A stretch of DNA of 64,000 bases from Solibacillus sp. FSL R7-0682 (GTDB lineage: Bacteria > Bacillota > Bacilli > Bacillales_A > Planococcaceae), in assembly GCF_038005985.1 (NCBI RefSeq), contig NZ_JBBOUI010000001.1:1756001-1820000 (forward strand), read 5' to 3'. Below, one piece after another: positions 7,297 to 15,741 of this stretch. Below the pieces are notes generated by a model, which saw nothing but the letters and a program-made list of their open reading frames with translations, had not been told where the DNA came from and ran no database searches. A program made the translations under genes and the position numbers. How positions within the stretch are numbered: position 1 is the first letter of the stretch; each line of letters starts with the position of its first letter.

Positions 7297-9582
7297 ATGA
7301 GTGTAGTTAGTACAGTTGTTGGTTATCCGTATATCGGAGAGCAACGTGAATGGAAACGTATAGTTGAGTCGTATTGGAAGAAAGAAATTTCCGAACAGCA
7401 ATGTGAGGAACAGATGAAGGTACTCCGTAAATCACAAATAACACGTCAACGAAACCTTGGGCTTGATTTGGTAACAGTGGGCGATTTTACATATTACGAT
7501 CGCATGTTAGATTTAGCTGTAATGTTTAATCTAATTCCAAGTCGTTACGAGTCGCTTGGGGACGTGACAAATTTAGAGCTTTATTACGCTATGGCTCGTG
7601 GGACAGATCATGTAATTGCAAGTGAAATGACAAAATGGTTTAACACGAATTATCATTACATCGTGCCAGAATATGAGGGACAAAAATTAACACTAAAGAA
7701 AAATAAAATTTTAACATACTACCTTGAAGCGAAGGATTTAGGCTTTAATGCTAAGCCTACATTAATTGGTCCCTATACATTTGCTGATTTATCAAAGGGC
7801 TATAACGAAAAATCTCGAGCAGCGTTTATTGTCGCACTTATTCCACTGTATGCCCAGGTACTAAATGAGCTGGTGGAAGCTGGGGCACAGTGGATTCAAT
7901 TGGAGGAGCCTTCTCTCACGAAAAATTTATCTAAGCAGGAAGTTCAACTAATCGAAGAAATTTACAAGCAATTAGCTGAAAGTGTACCTGCTGCAAAGCT
8001 AATGGTACAAACGTATTTTGAAGCACTTACCTCATATGAAACACTCGTCCACTTACCAGTTGCTGGCATTGGTCTAGACTTTGTTCATGGCAAAAAGGAG
8101 AATTACCAGGCATTACGAAAATATGGTTTTCCAACAAATAAAGTATTGTCAATTGGGATTATTAATGGACGTGATATTTGGCGAGCAAATTTGGCAGAAA
8201 CATTATCGGGTGTTAAAGCTATTATGCAATTAAGTGAAGCAAAAAATGTGTGGTTAAGCTCATCATGCAGTCTACAGCACGTTCCGGTGACAACTAAAAG
8301 TGAGCAAAACGTTGATCCAGTATTACTAAATACTTTAGCCTTTGCAAATGAAAAAATCGAAGAAATTGTTGCAGTGAGTGGTTATTTACAAACAGGCAGT
8401 TGGAAAAAGGCAAATAGTGTAGCAATTAGTATGCAAGCAATTGAAGCGCTAGCTACTCATCCTGTACGAAAAAATGAGCGAGTAGATGCATTAATGAAAG
8501 CAGTAAAGGCAGACGACTTTAAGCGACCAGCTCCTTTTGAAGCCCGCCAAAAAATACAAAAAGAGTCCTTGCAATTACCTGATTTTCCGACTACGACAAT
8601 CGGTAGCTTTCCACAATCATCTGCCGTTAAGAAAAACCGAGCAGCGTGGCGGAAAAATGAATTATCTCATGAACAATATGAATTCTTTGTAAAAGAAGAA
8701 ACAGCACGTTGGATTGCTATTCAAGAGGAAATTGGCTTAGATGTTTTCGTTCATGGGGAGTTTGAGAGAACAGACATGGTCGAATATTTTGGTGAAAAAC
8801 TAACGGGCTTTGCCTTCACGCAATATGCTTGGGTTGTTTCCTATGGTTCACGTTGCGTAAAACCACCGATTATTTATGGGGATGTCGAATGGACAGAAAC
8901 GATGACTGTTAAAGAAGTAGCAGAGGCACAGCAATTAACAGACAACTATGTAAAAGGAATGCTAACTGGACCTGTGACAATTTTAAATTGGTCATTTGTC
9001 CGAAATGATATCCCTCGGGCAGCGGTAGCGTACCAAATTGGACTTGCGCTACGCCAGGAAATTGACGCACTAGAGCAGGCGGGTATTCGTATTATACAAG
9101 TTGACGAACCAGCACTTCGTGAAGGCTTACCCATTCGACAAGAAAACTGGGAGGACTATTTGCAATGGGCAGTGAATTCGTTTAAATTAGCTACTTCAGC
9201 TGTGCAAAACGACACACAAATTCATACCCATATGTGCTATTGCGAATTTAATGATTTTATCGCGCCAATTCGGGCGCTAGATGCAGATGTCATTTCTCTT
9301 GAAACATCTAGAAGTCACGGAGAATTGATTGCATCATTGAAAGAAAATCCTTATGAATTTGGTATTGGGTTAGGAGTGTACGATATTCATAGTCCACGCG
9401 TACCATCTATTGAGGAAATGACGCATATTTTAAAGGAAAGTTTAGCAGTTATACCGAAGGAGCAATTTTGGGTAAACCCTGATTGTGGTTTAAAAACGCG
9501 ACAAGAGCCTGAAACGATTGCGGCTTTAGAAAATATGGTAAAGGCTGCGAAAGCATTGCGCGAGCAGGAAGTTATTGCATAA
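7297..9582 (+). CDS. metE: Cobalamin-independent methionine synthase MetE
   Basis: 761 residues, full length. It transfers a methyl group from 5-methyltetrahydropteroyl-polyglutamate to homocysteine, the last step of methionine synthesis, in the cytosol. The N-terminal half (VGYPYIGEQREWK) and C-terminal half (FPTTTIGSFPQS) are the two barrels. The catalytic zinc ligands expected from the E. coli enzyme are present: H645 and C647 in IHTHMCYCEF, E669 in ISLETSRSH and C730 in NPDCGLKTR. AAAGGAGG precedes the ATG. It is single in its transcript and lies behind a cobalamin riboswitch, implying that the organism also has a B12-dependent MetH. Confidence 0.97.
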   Translation: MSVVSTVVGYPYIGEQREWKRIVESYWKKEISEQQCEEQMKVLRKSQITRQRNLGLDLVTVGDFTYYDRMLDLAVMFNLIPSRYESLGDVTNLELYYAMARGTDHVIASEMTKWFNTNYHYIVPEYEGQKLTLKKNKILTYYLEAKDLGFNAKPTLIGPYTFADLSKGYNEKSRAAFIVALIPLYAQVLNELVEAGAQWIQLEEPSLTKNLSKQEVQLIEEIYKQLAESVPAAKLMVQTYFEALTSYETLVHLPVAGIGLDFVHGKKENYQALRKYGFPTNKVLSIGIINGRDIWRANLAETLSGVKAIMQLSEAKNVWLSSSCSLQHVPVTTKSEQNVDPVLLNTLAFANEKIEEIVAVSGYLQTGSWKKANSVAISMQAIEALATHPVRKNERVDALMKAVKADDFKRPAPFEARQKIQKESLQLPDFPTTTIGSFPQSSAVKKNRAAWRKNELSHEQYEFFVKEETARWIAIQEEIGLDVFVHGEFERTDMVEYFGEKLTGFAFTQYAWVVSYGSRCVKPPIIYGDVEWTETMTVKEVAEAQQLTDNYVKGMLTGPVTILNWSFVRNDIPRAAVAYQIGLALRQEIDALEQAGIRIIQVDEPALREGLPIRQENWEDYLQWAVNSFKLATSAVQNDTQIHTHMCYCEFNDFIAPIRALDADVISLETSRSHGELIASLKENPYEFGIGLGVYDIHSPRVPSIEEMTHILKESLAVIPKEQFWVNPDCGLKTRQEPETIAALENMVKAAKALREQEVIA

Positions 9583-9591
9583 CAAATAGAT

Positions 9592-9625
9592 AAGGCTCTT
9601 CTCATATTGGAGAGGAGCTTTTTTT
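9592..9625 (+). terminator. Terminator after metE
   Basis: AAGGCTCTTCTC pairs with GAGAGGAGCTT (one bulge, one G-U), then a run of T. Confidence 0.8.
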
Positions 9626-9753
9626 ATTTCATGCAAGAAATGCGGGTTTCTAGGGGTTTCTATTTTTTAGTTCCCTGTTCATAATTGAAATTAGAAAAAA
9701 TTTTACATATTTCTTAATTTTAATCGTCTATAAAAGTAAGTGAGGTGATGAGC

Positions 9754-10245
9754 ATGGATTTTGATACGGTGTACGAGGAACAGTTTCAACCAATCTATCA
9801 ATACATACGCTATATGGTGTCGAATGCTGAATTAGCAGAGGACTTAACCCAGGAAGCATTTTTACGTCTATATAAAACCGATTTATCGAAAGTAAGCAAT
9901 ATTTCTACGTATATCCGTCAAGCGGCAAGGAACTTAGTGTACGACCATTACCGTAGAAAAGCCATTATTAAGTGGTTACCCTTTACGAAATCCCATGAAC
10001 AGCACGAATTGACCTATGTTCCTCACGAATGGATTGTGCGGGAAGAAAGGAGAAAAGCATTTTATGAAGCGTTGCACAAGCTTAAGCCGATTCAGCGTGA
10101 GGTCATTATTTATCGGAAAATTGAGGAACTATCCATTCAAGAAACATGTGCGATTATGGGGCTTTCGACGATGAAGGTAGTAAACACACAGCGCAGTGCA
10201 ATGAAGGCATTAGAGAAAATTTTAGGAGGTGTGATGAATGAATGA
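9754..10245 (+). CDS. ECF-type RNA polymerase sigma factor
   Basis: 163 residues from ATG 9754 (GAGG at 9742-9745). Region 2 is seen in FQPIYQYIRYMVSNAELAED followed by LTQEAFLRLYK; region 4 in LKPIQREVIIYRKIEELSIQ and the HTH ETCAIMGLSTMKVVNTQRSA. The recognition helix is less charged than usual. Its stop overlaps the start of the next gene by 8 bases, the normal coupling of an ECF factor with its membrane anti-sigma factor. The upstream region contains CGTC at 9727-9730 but no convincing GAAAC partner, so autoregulation cannot be shown. Confidence 0.9.
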   Translation: MDFDTVYEEQFQPIYQYIRYMVSNAELAEDLTQEAFLRLYKTDLSKVSNISTYIRQAARNLVYDHYRRKAIIKWLPFTKSHEQHELTYVPHEWIVREERRKAFYEALHKLKPIQREVIIYRKIEELSIQETCAIMGLSTMKVVNTQRSAMKALEKILGGVMNE

Positions 10246-11122
10246 CGACAGATATTTCGGGCCTATGCGAGGTATGCCTGAAGAGGAAGCAAAAAAGAAA
10301 AAAATATATGAGCAAATTACGAAAAATGAAATGAAATCAAAACGGAATATAGAGCTATCAAAGTGGAAAGAACTCGCCCTCGTTGTAGCAATTTGCTGTA
10401 TTGGCTTCTTTTTATTCATCATGCCATCAGTTACACAACATCAGTCTACAACAGGGAATATTAAAGAGATTTTTTCATATTATTCCAATAAAGATGAAGC
10501 GTTCAGAGCAAGGGCGTCAACACTTTACATTGGCGTTGAGAATGTGACAACAGATGAAATGGTTCACTTCTTTGAATTAGTCGAAGAACTAGAACCAATT
10601 GCATCAACAACACGCCAAATGGAGCGTTACGATATCATTGTCGTCAAAAACGGAAAGCAAATACGCTATCAATTAACGGATAATTATTTGTGGAATATGG
10701 AGCAAAATGTCTATTATCCGGGCTATGCAGAATACCCAACAATCATTGAGAAAACATTGAGTAAGGCACATTTTGATCATGAAGGATCAATCAATTATAC
10801 TATTCATTTTCTCATAGCCATCCTTACAATCCATCTTGCATCATTCATTTATTATAAACGTCGTAACATGGAGCAACCTAAAGTACAAGGCGCAAGTTAT
10901 TCTATCATTATATATATTGCTTGTATTGTGTTCCTATCCTACTACGACCAAACATGGGGTCCAATATTTAAACCGTTAATTCTTTTGCTAATTGTCTTGC
11001 TTGGTGTCATTCATTTTTCACAATTAAAGCGTAATATTTTTAATCCTCACGTATATAAAATTGAAAAATGGAAGCTAATCCTTATTATAATGGTTTCTAC
11101 TATATGGCTTTTGGCATTCTAG
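10238..11122 (+). CDS. Membrane protein, probable anti-sigma factor of the upstream ECF sigma factor
   Basis: 294 residues. A charged cytoplasmic N-terminus of about 45 residues (MNDDRYFGPMRGMPEEEAKKKK) leads to a membrane helix (LALVVAICCIGFFLFIMP), an extracytoplasmic domain of about 120 residues with a T/I/V-rich pattern (YDIIVVKNGKQIRYQL), and three more hydrophobic helices near the C-terminus. No zinc-type anti-sigma HxxxCxxC motif is present. Role inferred only from the overlap with the sigma gene and the cytoplasm-membrane-exterior layout. I do not recognise the family of the external domain. Confidence 0.6.
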   Translation: MNDDRYFGPMRGMPEEEAKKKKIYEQITKNEMKSKRNIELSKWKELALVVAICCIGFFLFIMPSVTQHQSTTGNIKEIFSYYSNKDEAFRARASTLYIGVENVTTDEMVHFFELVEELEPIASTTRQMERYDIIVVKNGKQIRYQLTDNYLWNMEQNVYYPGYAEYPTIIEKTLSKAHFDHEGSINYTIHFLIAILTIHLASFIYYKRRNMEQPKVQGASYSIIIYIACIVFLSYYDQTWGPIFKPLILLLIVLLGVIHFSQLKRNIFNPHVYKIEKWKLILIIMVSTIWLLAF

Positions 11123-11405
11123 AATAAAATCCCCAATAGGCTGCCCAAAATGTATCCTAAGGATTGACACGTTAAAAAGTGAGATGCTCCAGGACAAGTA
11201 GACAATAAAAATAATATAAATTACTTAATGCGGTTTGAATCCCTTACTCTATGGGGCTCAAGCCGTTTTAATCTTTTCTAGTAACTTGCATTGTTAGAGA
11301 GTGTAATGTATATAATAGCTACTTTAGCTTTAGGTTAATACGGTATGATAAATAATCAAACAAATTCAAAGGCGATGTAGATCTTTATGAAGGTGTATTA
11401 ACGCA
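11123..11405. other. Gene-free stretch after the ECF locus
   Basis: No open frame with a ribosome binding site. An imperfect hairpin (about 11228-11272, GCGGTTTGA with TCAAGCCG) may be the terminator of the ECF operon or the scar of a lost element. Confidence 0.35.
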
Positions 11406-11436
11406 TAAAAAAACAGCCAATTAAATTTTGGCTGTT
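11406..11436 (-). terminator. Terminator of the small secreted peptide gene (minus strand)
   Basis: On the minus strand AACAGCCAA pairs with TTGGCTGTT, followed by a run of T (A-run at 11406-11413 on the plus strand). It lies about 30 bases past the peptide stop codon. Confidence 0.85.
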
Positions 11437-11466
11437 CCAATAACTAGGTTATTAAAAAACACAATT

Positions 11467-11598
11467 TTAGAATGGAATATGGCAAAATTTCTCTCCTGGT
11501 TTACAAGGGCCAATGTCAGCAGATGCTGAAGCAGATGCCCCCACTAACATTACCGAAAGTAATAGAGCAGATACTAATAATTTAGACATTTTTTTCAT
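11467..11598 (-). CDS. Small secreted CX6C peptide precursor (43 residues)
   Basis: A short gene on the minus strand starting at 11598: MKKMSKLLVSALLLSVMLVG then ASASASA, giving a textbook signal peptide (KKxxK, hydrophobic core, A-x-A cleavage site). The predicted mature part is only 16 residues, DIGPCKPGEKFCHIPF, with two cysteines six residues apart that could close a disulphide loop once exported. GGAGAGGAGG lies about 6 bases before the ATG and its own terminator follows, so it is a complete single-gene unit. I do not recognise the peptide. A signalling peptide, small toxin or bacteriocin-like peptide are all possible; no processing, immunity or transport genes are adjacent. Confidence 0.75.
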   Translation of the reverse strand: MKKMSKLLVSALLLSVMLVGASASASADIGPCKPGEKFCHIPF

Positions 11599-11639
11599 AT
11601 TATTCCTCCTCTCCAATTGATTAAATTAATTCTATCACG

Positions 11640-12120
11640 ATAAAAATAGGTTTAATATGGGATTAATTCTATATTTTAACTACTTTATTCGACAATTTTC
11701 AACTGTTAATATATGTAAAAAATACTAGTTTTATCATACATTCACTATCTATTATTGTGGAAAGTAAGGGCAATGGGAAAAAACCTTGAGTACTCGTTAG
11801 AATGGTTTGTGTTTCCAATGTCTACAAAACAAACTAATAACAGTCGGTGCTATTATCGACCACATTAGCTCACTGTCTGTAGACTAGGTGAAATGATTAG
11901 AAGACGACAACATACAATTCCTTTATAACTGCTGTCACAACAAATCGACGGACGAGGATAAACAGGAATATGTTGAAATTTCCCACTATGGATTAGCAAT
12001 TCCGTTGAATTTCTAACAAAAACAAATTTATTGAACTTATTTAGACAATTACTGAAACCAAAGCATTATAATAAACGTAAAGAATAAAGAATCCAAAAAG
12101 TTGTATGAGATATAGACTGG
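11640..12120. other. AT-rich stretch with scraps of decayed coding sequence
   Basis: No intact gene. Two in-frame scraps stand out on the plus strand: about 11840-11884 reads TVGAIIDHISSLSVD before a stop, and about 11898-12017 reads DDNIQFLYNCCHNKSTDEDK and on to HYGLAIPLNF before a stop. They look like the remains of one frameshifted gene but match no family I recognise. Confidence 0.3.
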
Positions 12121-12132
12121 AGTGATGGATTT

Positions 12133-13761
12133 ATGCGATTTATGCCACATAATTTCGCAGACAGTACAAAAACCTGGGAGGAAGTAATTAACGCTAATCT
12201 TTATGCGCGACCGATTTATTTACAAAATGATGGGGAACTGCAATATACCCGTGTTGCCAAACAAATTCTAGGCATTTACGACAATGAATACGACATGCAG
12301 GAATATTTATATACGCTTACGAATAAAGGTATTAATTGGACATTGTTATTTCATAACATGCCAAAAGTGATTGATCCCCTTAAGCGGACTGAGATTGTTA
12401 ATATTCTTCAAATGCATCGGGAAAGTCCGATTTCCATTAATCGTTTTATGGCATTTTTTGCAGGGAAGCAATTGTTGCCATTAATGGATACACCGTATCG
12501 AGATCATTTTGTTAATACATTACGAAGCTGGCTCGAGTTTTTACAACAGCGTTATCCGGGCTTAATAAGCAATCAGCTTCAGCGAATCTTTTTGGATTTT
12601 GTAAAATGGTCGGATCATTTTTTCCCTCATTGGGCAGAACAAGGACCTTTTGAATCGGCAATGCCACGTGTTTTATGGTACGGTCCAGCAAAAGAAAGTG
12701 AAGTTTATTTTTTATACTTTTTATACTTATTTGGTTGTGATGTGGTCATATTTGAACCAGATGGGCAAGATATTTTTTCCCCATTTCATATAACGGATTT
12801 CCCAACCGAAGTGCTTTCTGATAAAACAGAAATTTTTGACTTCCCATTCGATAAACCAATCCGAGTGCAAACGATTACCTCTCGTGCTTCTGAGCAGGTG
12901 AATCAACACTTATATAATAATTCAGCGCTGAATTATCCTTGGAAATATGCTGACTATGAAACAAGAACACGTATTTTAAATACAACTTACGATGAACTAT
13001 TTCTTTTATCGGAAGCACAACTTTATTTACGTGAAGGATTCGGTGATGATGAGGATGTTGTATACTTACCCGTACTCTTTACTAAAATTGAAGGCGTTTC
13101 TGCAGATTTGAAAGATTACGCACATAAAATACAAAAGCTTTCAAAACGGGAATTGGCATACACGGCTACAACTTTTCCACTCCTACCGTTACAAAAAAGC
13201 AATATGCAATTTCATATGCGAGATGCCAGTACAAACGGTCGTTTAGATGTTGAAAAAATGCTACAGCTGACGATTTGGCCCTATAAAAATTTGCAGCTCG
13301 GTGCCCAGCGAAACATAGCCAAAACAATGATTCGTTTAATTGACAGCGAATATATTCAACCGCTTCCGGGTCAATCAAGAGAAGTGCATGAACAATATTT
13401 ATTTGGTCAGTTGCTGCTCATTCCCGAAGAAATAATACGGCTTTATCAGCAATTTGATTATAGCTTTACGAATCCATCTATTGGTATATTCAAGGAAGAA
13501 AAGAGCGGACAAATGCAGCGTCAAGATGCAGTGCTACTGCTATTTGTTAATATGCTTGGTATGGATGTATTTATTTTTAGTCCTGGTGGCTCATTAAGCA
13601 TTGAGCATTATATAACAGGACAGCTTCTTAATACACATCGTCTTGAAAAGATTAGCTTTGATGAAACACTAAGCCAGCTGCTGAACGTGTCAAATGCGGA
13701 GGATGACAGTCGACTTAATTTGAAATCAATGTTTAAAAGAATATCAAAAAAATTAAAATAG
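12133..13761 (+). CDS. YceG-like component of the Ter biosynthetic module
   Basis: 542 residues, close to B. subtilis YceG (a member of the family annotated as 'putative component of biosynthetic module'). It is soluble with no signal peptide. Two similar sub-blocks are visible: PRVLWYGPAKESEVYFLYFLYLFGCDVVIFEPDG and QDAVLLLFVNMLGMDVFIFSPGG, each ending in a (V/M)DVxIFxPxG strand. In B. subtilis the gene lies in the yceC-I tellurium-resistance operon, and here it precedes three terD genes by 80 bases. Reaction unknown. GGAG lies 10 bases before the chosen ATG. Confidence 0.8.
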   Translation: MRFMPHNFADSTKTWEEVINANLYARPIYLQNDGELQYTRVAKQILGIYDNEYDMQEYLYTLTNKGINWTLLFHNMPKVIDPLKRTEIVNILQMHRESPISINRFMAFFAGKQLLPLMDTPYRDHFVNTLRSWLEFLQQRYPGLISNQLQRIFLDFVKWSDHFFPHWAEQGPFESAMPRVLWYGPAKESEVYFLYFLYLFGCDVVIFEPDGQDIFSPFHITDFPTEVLSDKTEIFDFPFDKPIRVQTITSRASEQVNQHLYNNSALNYPWKYADYETRTRILNTTYDELFLLSEAQLYLREGFGDDEDVVYLPVLFTKIEGVSADLKDYAHKIQKLSKRELAYTATTFPLLPLQKSNMQFHMRDASTNGRLDVEKMLQLTIWPYKNLQLGAQRNIAKTMIRLIDSEYIQPLPGQSREVHEQYLFGQLLLIPEEIIRLYQQFDYSFTNPSIGIFKEEKSGQMQRQDAVLLLFVNMLGMDVFIFSPGGSLSIEHYITGQLLNTHRLEKISFDETLSQLLNVSNAEDDSRLNLKSMFKRISKKLK

Positions 13762-13841
13762 GGTAGGATTGTTTGTCATCATTTGTTATACCTTGTAAAA
13801 TATAGTTTGATAATACAATTTTGTAGTTTGGAGGAAAGATT

Positions 13842-14456
13842 GTGACAGTTAATTTACAAAAGGGTCAACGCGTTGATTTAACAAAAGGAAATACAGGTTT
13901 AAATAAAATTTTGGTCGGTTTAGGCTGGGATCCAGTTCAGCAAAAATCGGGTGGTGGATTTTTAAGTAGCCTATTTGGGGGGGGCGGCGGAAATTCGGCG
14001 AATGTCGACTGTGATGCTTCGGTTATTTTATTAAAAAATGATCGCCTAACAGATAGAACAGATGTCGTGTACTTTGGCAATCTTAAAGGTGCAAATGGCG
14101 CGGTATCTCACTCAGGGGACAACTTAACAGGCGCAGGCGATGGGGATGATGAGCAAGTAGTAATTGAATTAAAATCTATCCCAGCTGAATATAATCGACT
14201 TATTTTCGTCGTAAATATTTATGATGCTGCACGCCGTAACCAACATTTTGGCATGATCCAAAATGCCTTTATACGCGTTGTAAATAGTGCCACAAATGAA
14301 GAAATTTTAAAGTATAATTTGTCGGAAAATTACTCAAACCAAACAACATTGATTACAGGTGAAATTTATCGCCATGAAAATGAATGGAAGTTTGCTGCAA
14401 TTGGAACTGGTACACAAGATGTTTCAATTGGTGACGTAATAAAAAAATATCAATAA
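13842..14456 (+). CDS. TerD-family protein, divergent copy with glycine-rich insert
   Basis: 204 residues starting at GTG 13842 after GGAGGAAAG. It has the TerD core: VNLQKGQRVDLTKGN, VGLGWDP, VDCDASVILL, the calcium-type acidic loop SGDNLTGAGDGDDEQV, and the NQHFGMIQNAFIRVV block. It differs from its two neighbours by an insert (SGGGFLSSLFGGGGGN) in place of the usual FD segment, encoded in part by a G8 tract at 13977-13984, and by lacking the C-terminal GYQGGLAAL. TerD proteins bind calcium and take part in stress and tellurite responses; which ligand this copy binds is unknown. Confidence 0.9.
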   Translation: MTVNLQKGQRVDLTKGNTGLNKILVGLGWDPVQQKSGGGFLSSLFGGGGGNSANVDCDASVILLKNDRLTDRTDVVYFGNLKGANGAVSHSGDNLTGAGDGDDEQVVIELKSIPAEYNRLIFVVNIYDAARRNQHFGMIQNAFIRVVNSATNEEILKYNLSENYSNQTTLITGEIYRHENEWKFAAIGTGTQDVSIGDVIKKYQ

Positions 14457-14475
14457 TTAAGGAGCGATTTACGAA

Positions 14476-15051
14476 ATGGTAGTATCATTAGCAAAAGGTC
14501 AAAAGGTTGATTTAACAAAAACAAATCCTGGTTTAACAAAAGTAAGCATCGGCTTAGGCTGGGATACAAATAAATATGATGGCGGAAAAGAATTTGATTT
14601 AGATTCATCTGTCTTTTTATTAGAGGCTAGCGGGAAAGTTTCAGGGCCAGAAGGTTTCGTATTTTACAACAATACAACGGGTGGAAATGGCACTGTCGTA
14701 CACTCAGGGGACAACTTAACAGGTGTTGGTGATGGTGATGACGAAGTAGTACATGTAGATTTAGCAAATGTGCCATCGAATATCGAAAAAGTCACATTTA
14801 CTGTAACGATCCATGATGCAGAGACACGTGGTCAAAACTTTGGTATGGTGTCAAACGCGTTTATCCGTGTATTTAATGAGTCAGGCGAATTAATTCGTTA
14901 TGACTTAGGTGAGGACTTCTCAATTGAAACAGCACTTGTTGTCGGTGAATTATACCGTCATAACGGCGAATGGAAGTTTGCAGCAATCGGTTCAGGCTAC
15001 CAAGGTGGATTAGCAGCTTTATGTAATGATTTCGGTTTACAAGTAGGTTAA
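14476..15051 (+). CDS. TerD-family protein
   Basis: 191 residues, the canonical length. Contains [36 protein letters not shown], the acidic loop [16 protein letters not shown] and the C-terminal block [20 protein letters not shown]. The Asp residues of FDLDSS and of the GDGDDE loop are the calcium ligands of the family. It lies 19 bases after the previous terD with its own AAGGAG site. Confidence 0.95.
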   Translation: MVVSLAKGQKVDLTKTNPGLTKVSIGLGWDTNKYDGGKEFDLDSSVFLLEASGKVSGPEGFVFYNNTTGGNGTVVHSGDNLTGVGDGDDEVVHVDLANVPSNIEKVTFTVTIHDAETRGQNFGMVSNAFIRVFNESGELIRYDLGEDFSIETALVVGELYRHNGEWKFAAIGSGYQGGLAALCNDFGLQVG

Positions 15052-15076
15052 TTTTTTATAGTCAGGGGGATTATTC

Positions 15077-15655
15077 ATGGCAATTCAATTAAGTAAAGGG
15101 CAACGAATTGATTTAACAAAAGGTAATCCAGCATTACAAAATATTGTTGTTGGCTTAGGCTGGGATTTGAAAAATTTTGACGGAGGTGCAGCTTTCGATT
15201 TAGATGCATCTGCTTTCTTATTAAATAATCAAGGAAAGTGCCGTCAAGATTTAGATTTTATTTTCTATAATAACTTAGTAAGTCCAGATGGTTCAGTAGA
15301 GCATACTGGTGATAATCGTACAGGTGAAGGCGATGGGGACGATGAGCAAATTAAAGTTCACTTAAACAAAGTCCCATCAGACGTCGACAAAATTGCTATT
15401 ACGGTAACAATTCATGATGCAGAGGGACGTCGTCAAAATTTTGGACAAGTAACAAATGCTTTTGTTCGTCTTGTTGATGAAGATTCCGGCTCGGAAATAC
15501 TACGCTTTGACTTAGGGGAGGATTTCTCAATTGAGACAGCGGTCGTATTTTGTGAACTATATCGTCATGGTAATGAGTGGAAATTTAATGCCGTAGGATC
15601 AGGCTATCAAGGTGGATTAGCAGCGCTTGTAAATGCATATGGCTTAAGCGTGTAA
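15077..15655 (+). CDS. TerD-family protein
   Basis: 192 residues with all family motifs: IQLSKGQRIDLTKGN, VVGLGWDLKNFDGGAAFDLDAS, TGDNRTGEGDGDDEQI and [20 protein letters not shown]. It is closer to the second copy than the first, pointing to a tandem duplication. AGGGGGATT precedes the ATG. An intrinsic terminator 30 bases downstream ends the TerD part of the cluster. Confidence 0.95.
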   Translation: MAIQLSKGQRIDLTKGNPALQNIVVGLGWDLKNFDGGAAFDLDASAFLLNNQGKCRQDLDFIFYNNLVSPDGSVEHTGDNRTGEGDGDDEQIKVHLNKVPSDVDKIAITVTIHDAEGRRQNFGQVTNAFVRLVDEDSGSEILRFDLGEDFSIETAVVFCELYRHGNEWKFNAVGSGYQGGLAALVNAYGLSV

Positions 15656-15685
15656 CCTTGATTTTGCCGAAAAGGAGTTTAAATT

Positions 15686-15716
15686 AAGGGAAGACATTCA
15701 GTTGTCTTCCCTTTTT
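15686..15716 (+). terminator. Terminator inside the Ter cluster
   Basis: AAGGGAAGAC pairs perfectly with GTCTTCCCTT, 8-base loop, then T. It separates the TerD genes from the enzyme genes. Confidence 0.85.
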
Positions 15717-15741
15717 GAGTACAATGAGGGGATGATTGGCA

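Noticed and set aside
9640-9753. ECF promoter for the first sigma gene
   Set aside because: CGTC is present at 9727 but no GAAAC-like -35 lies 16-17 bases upstream.
11140-11280. End of an insertion sequence
   Set aside because: An imperfect hairpin and short repeats only; no transposase frame, matching inverted end or target duplication.
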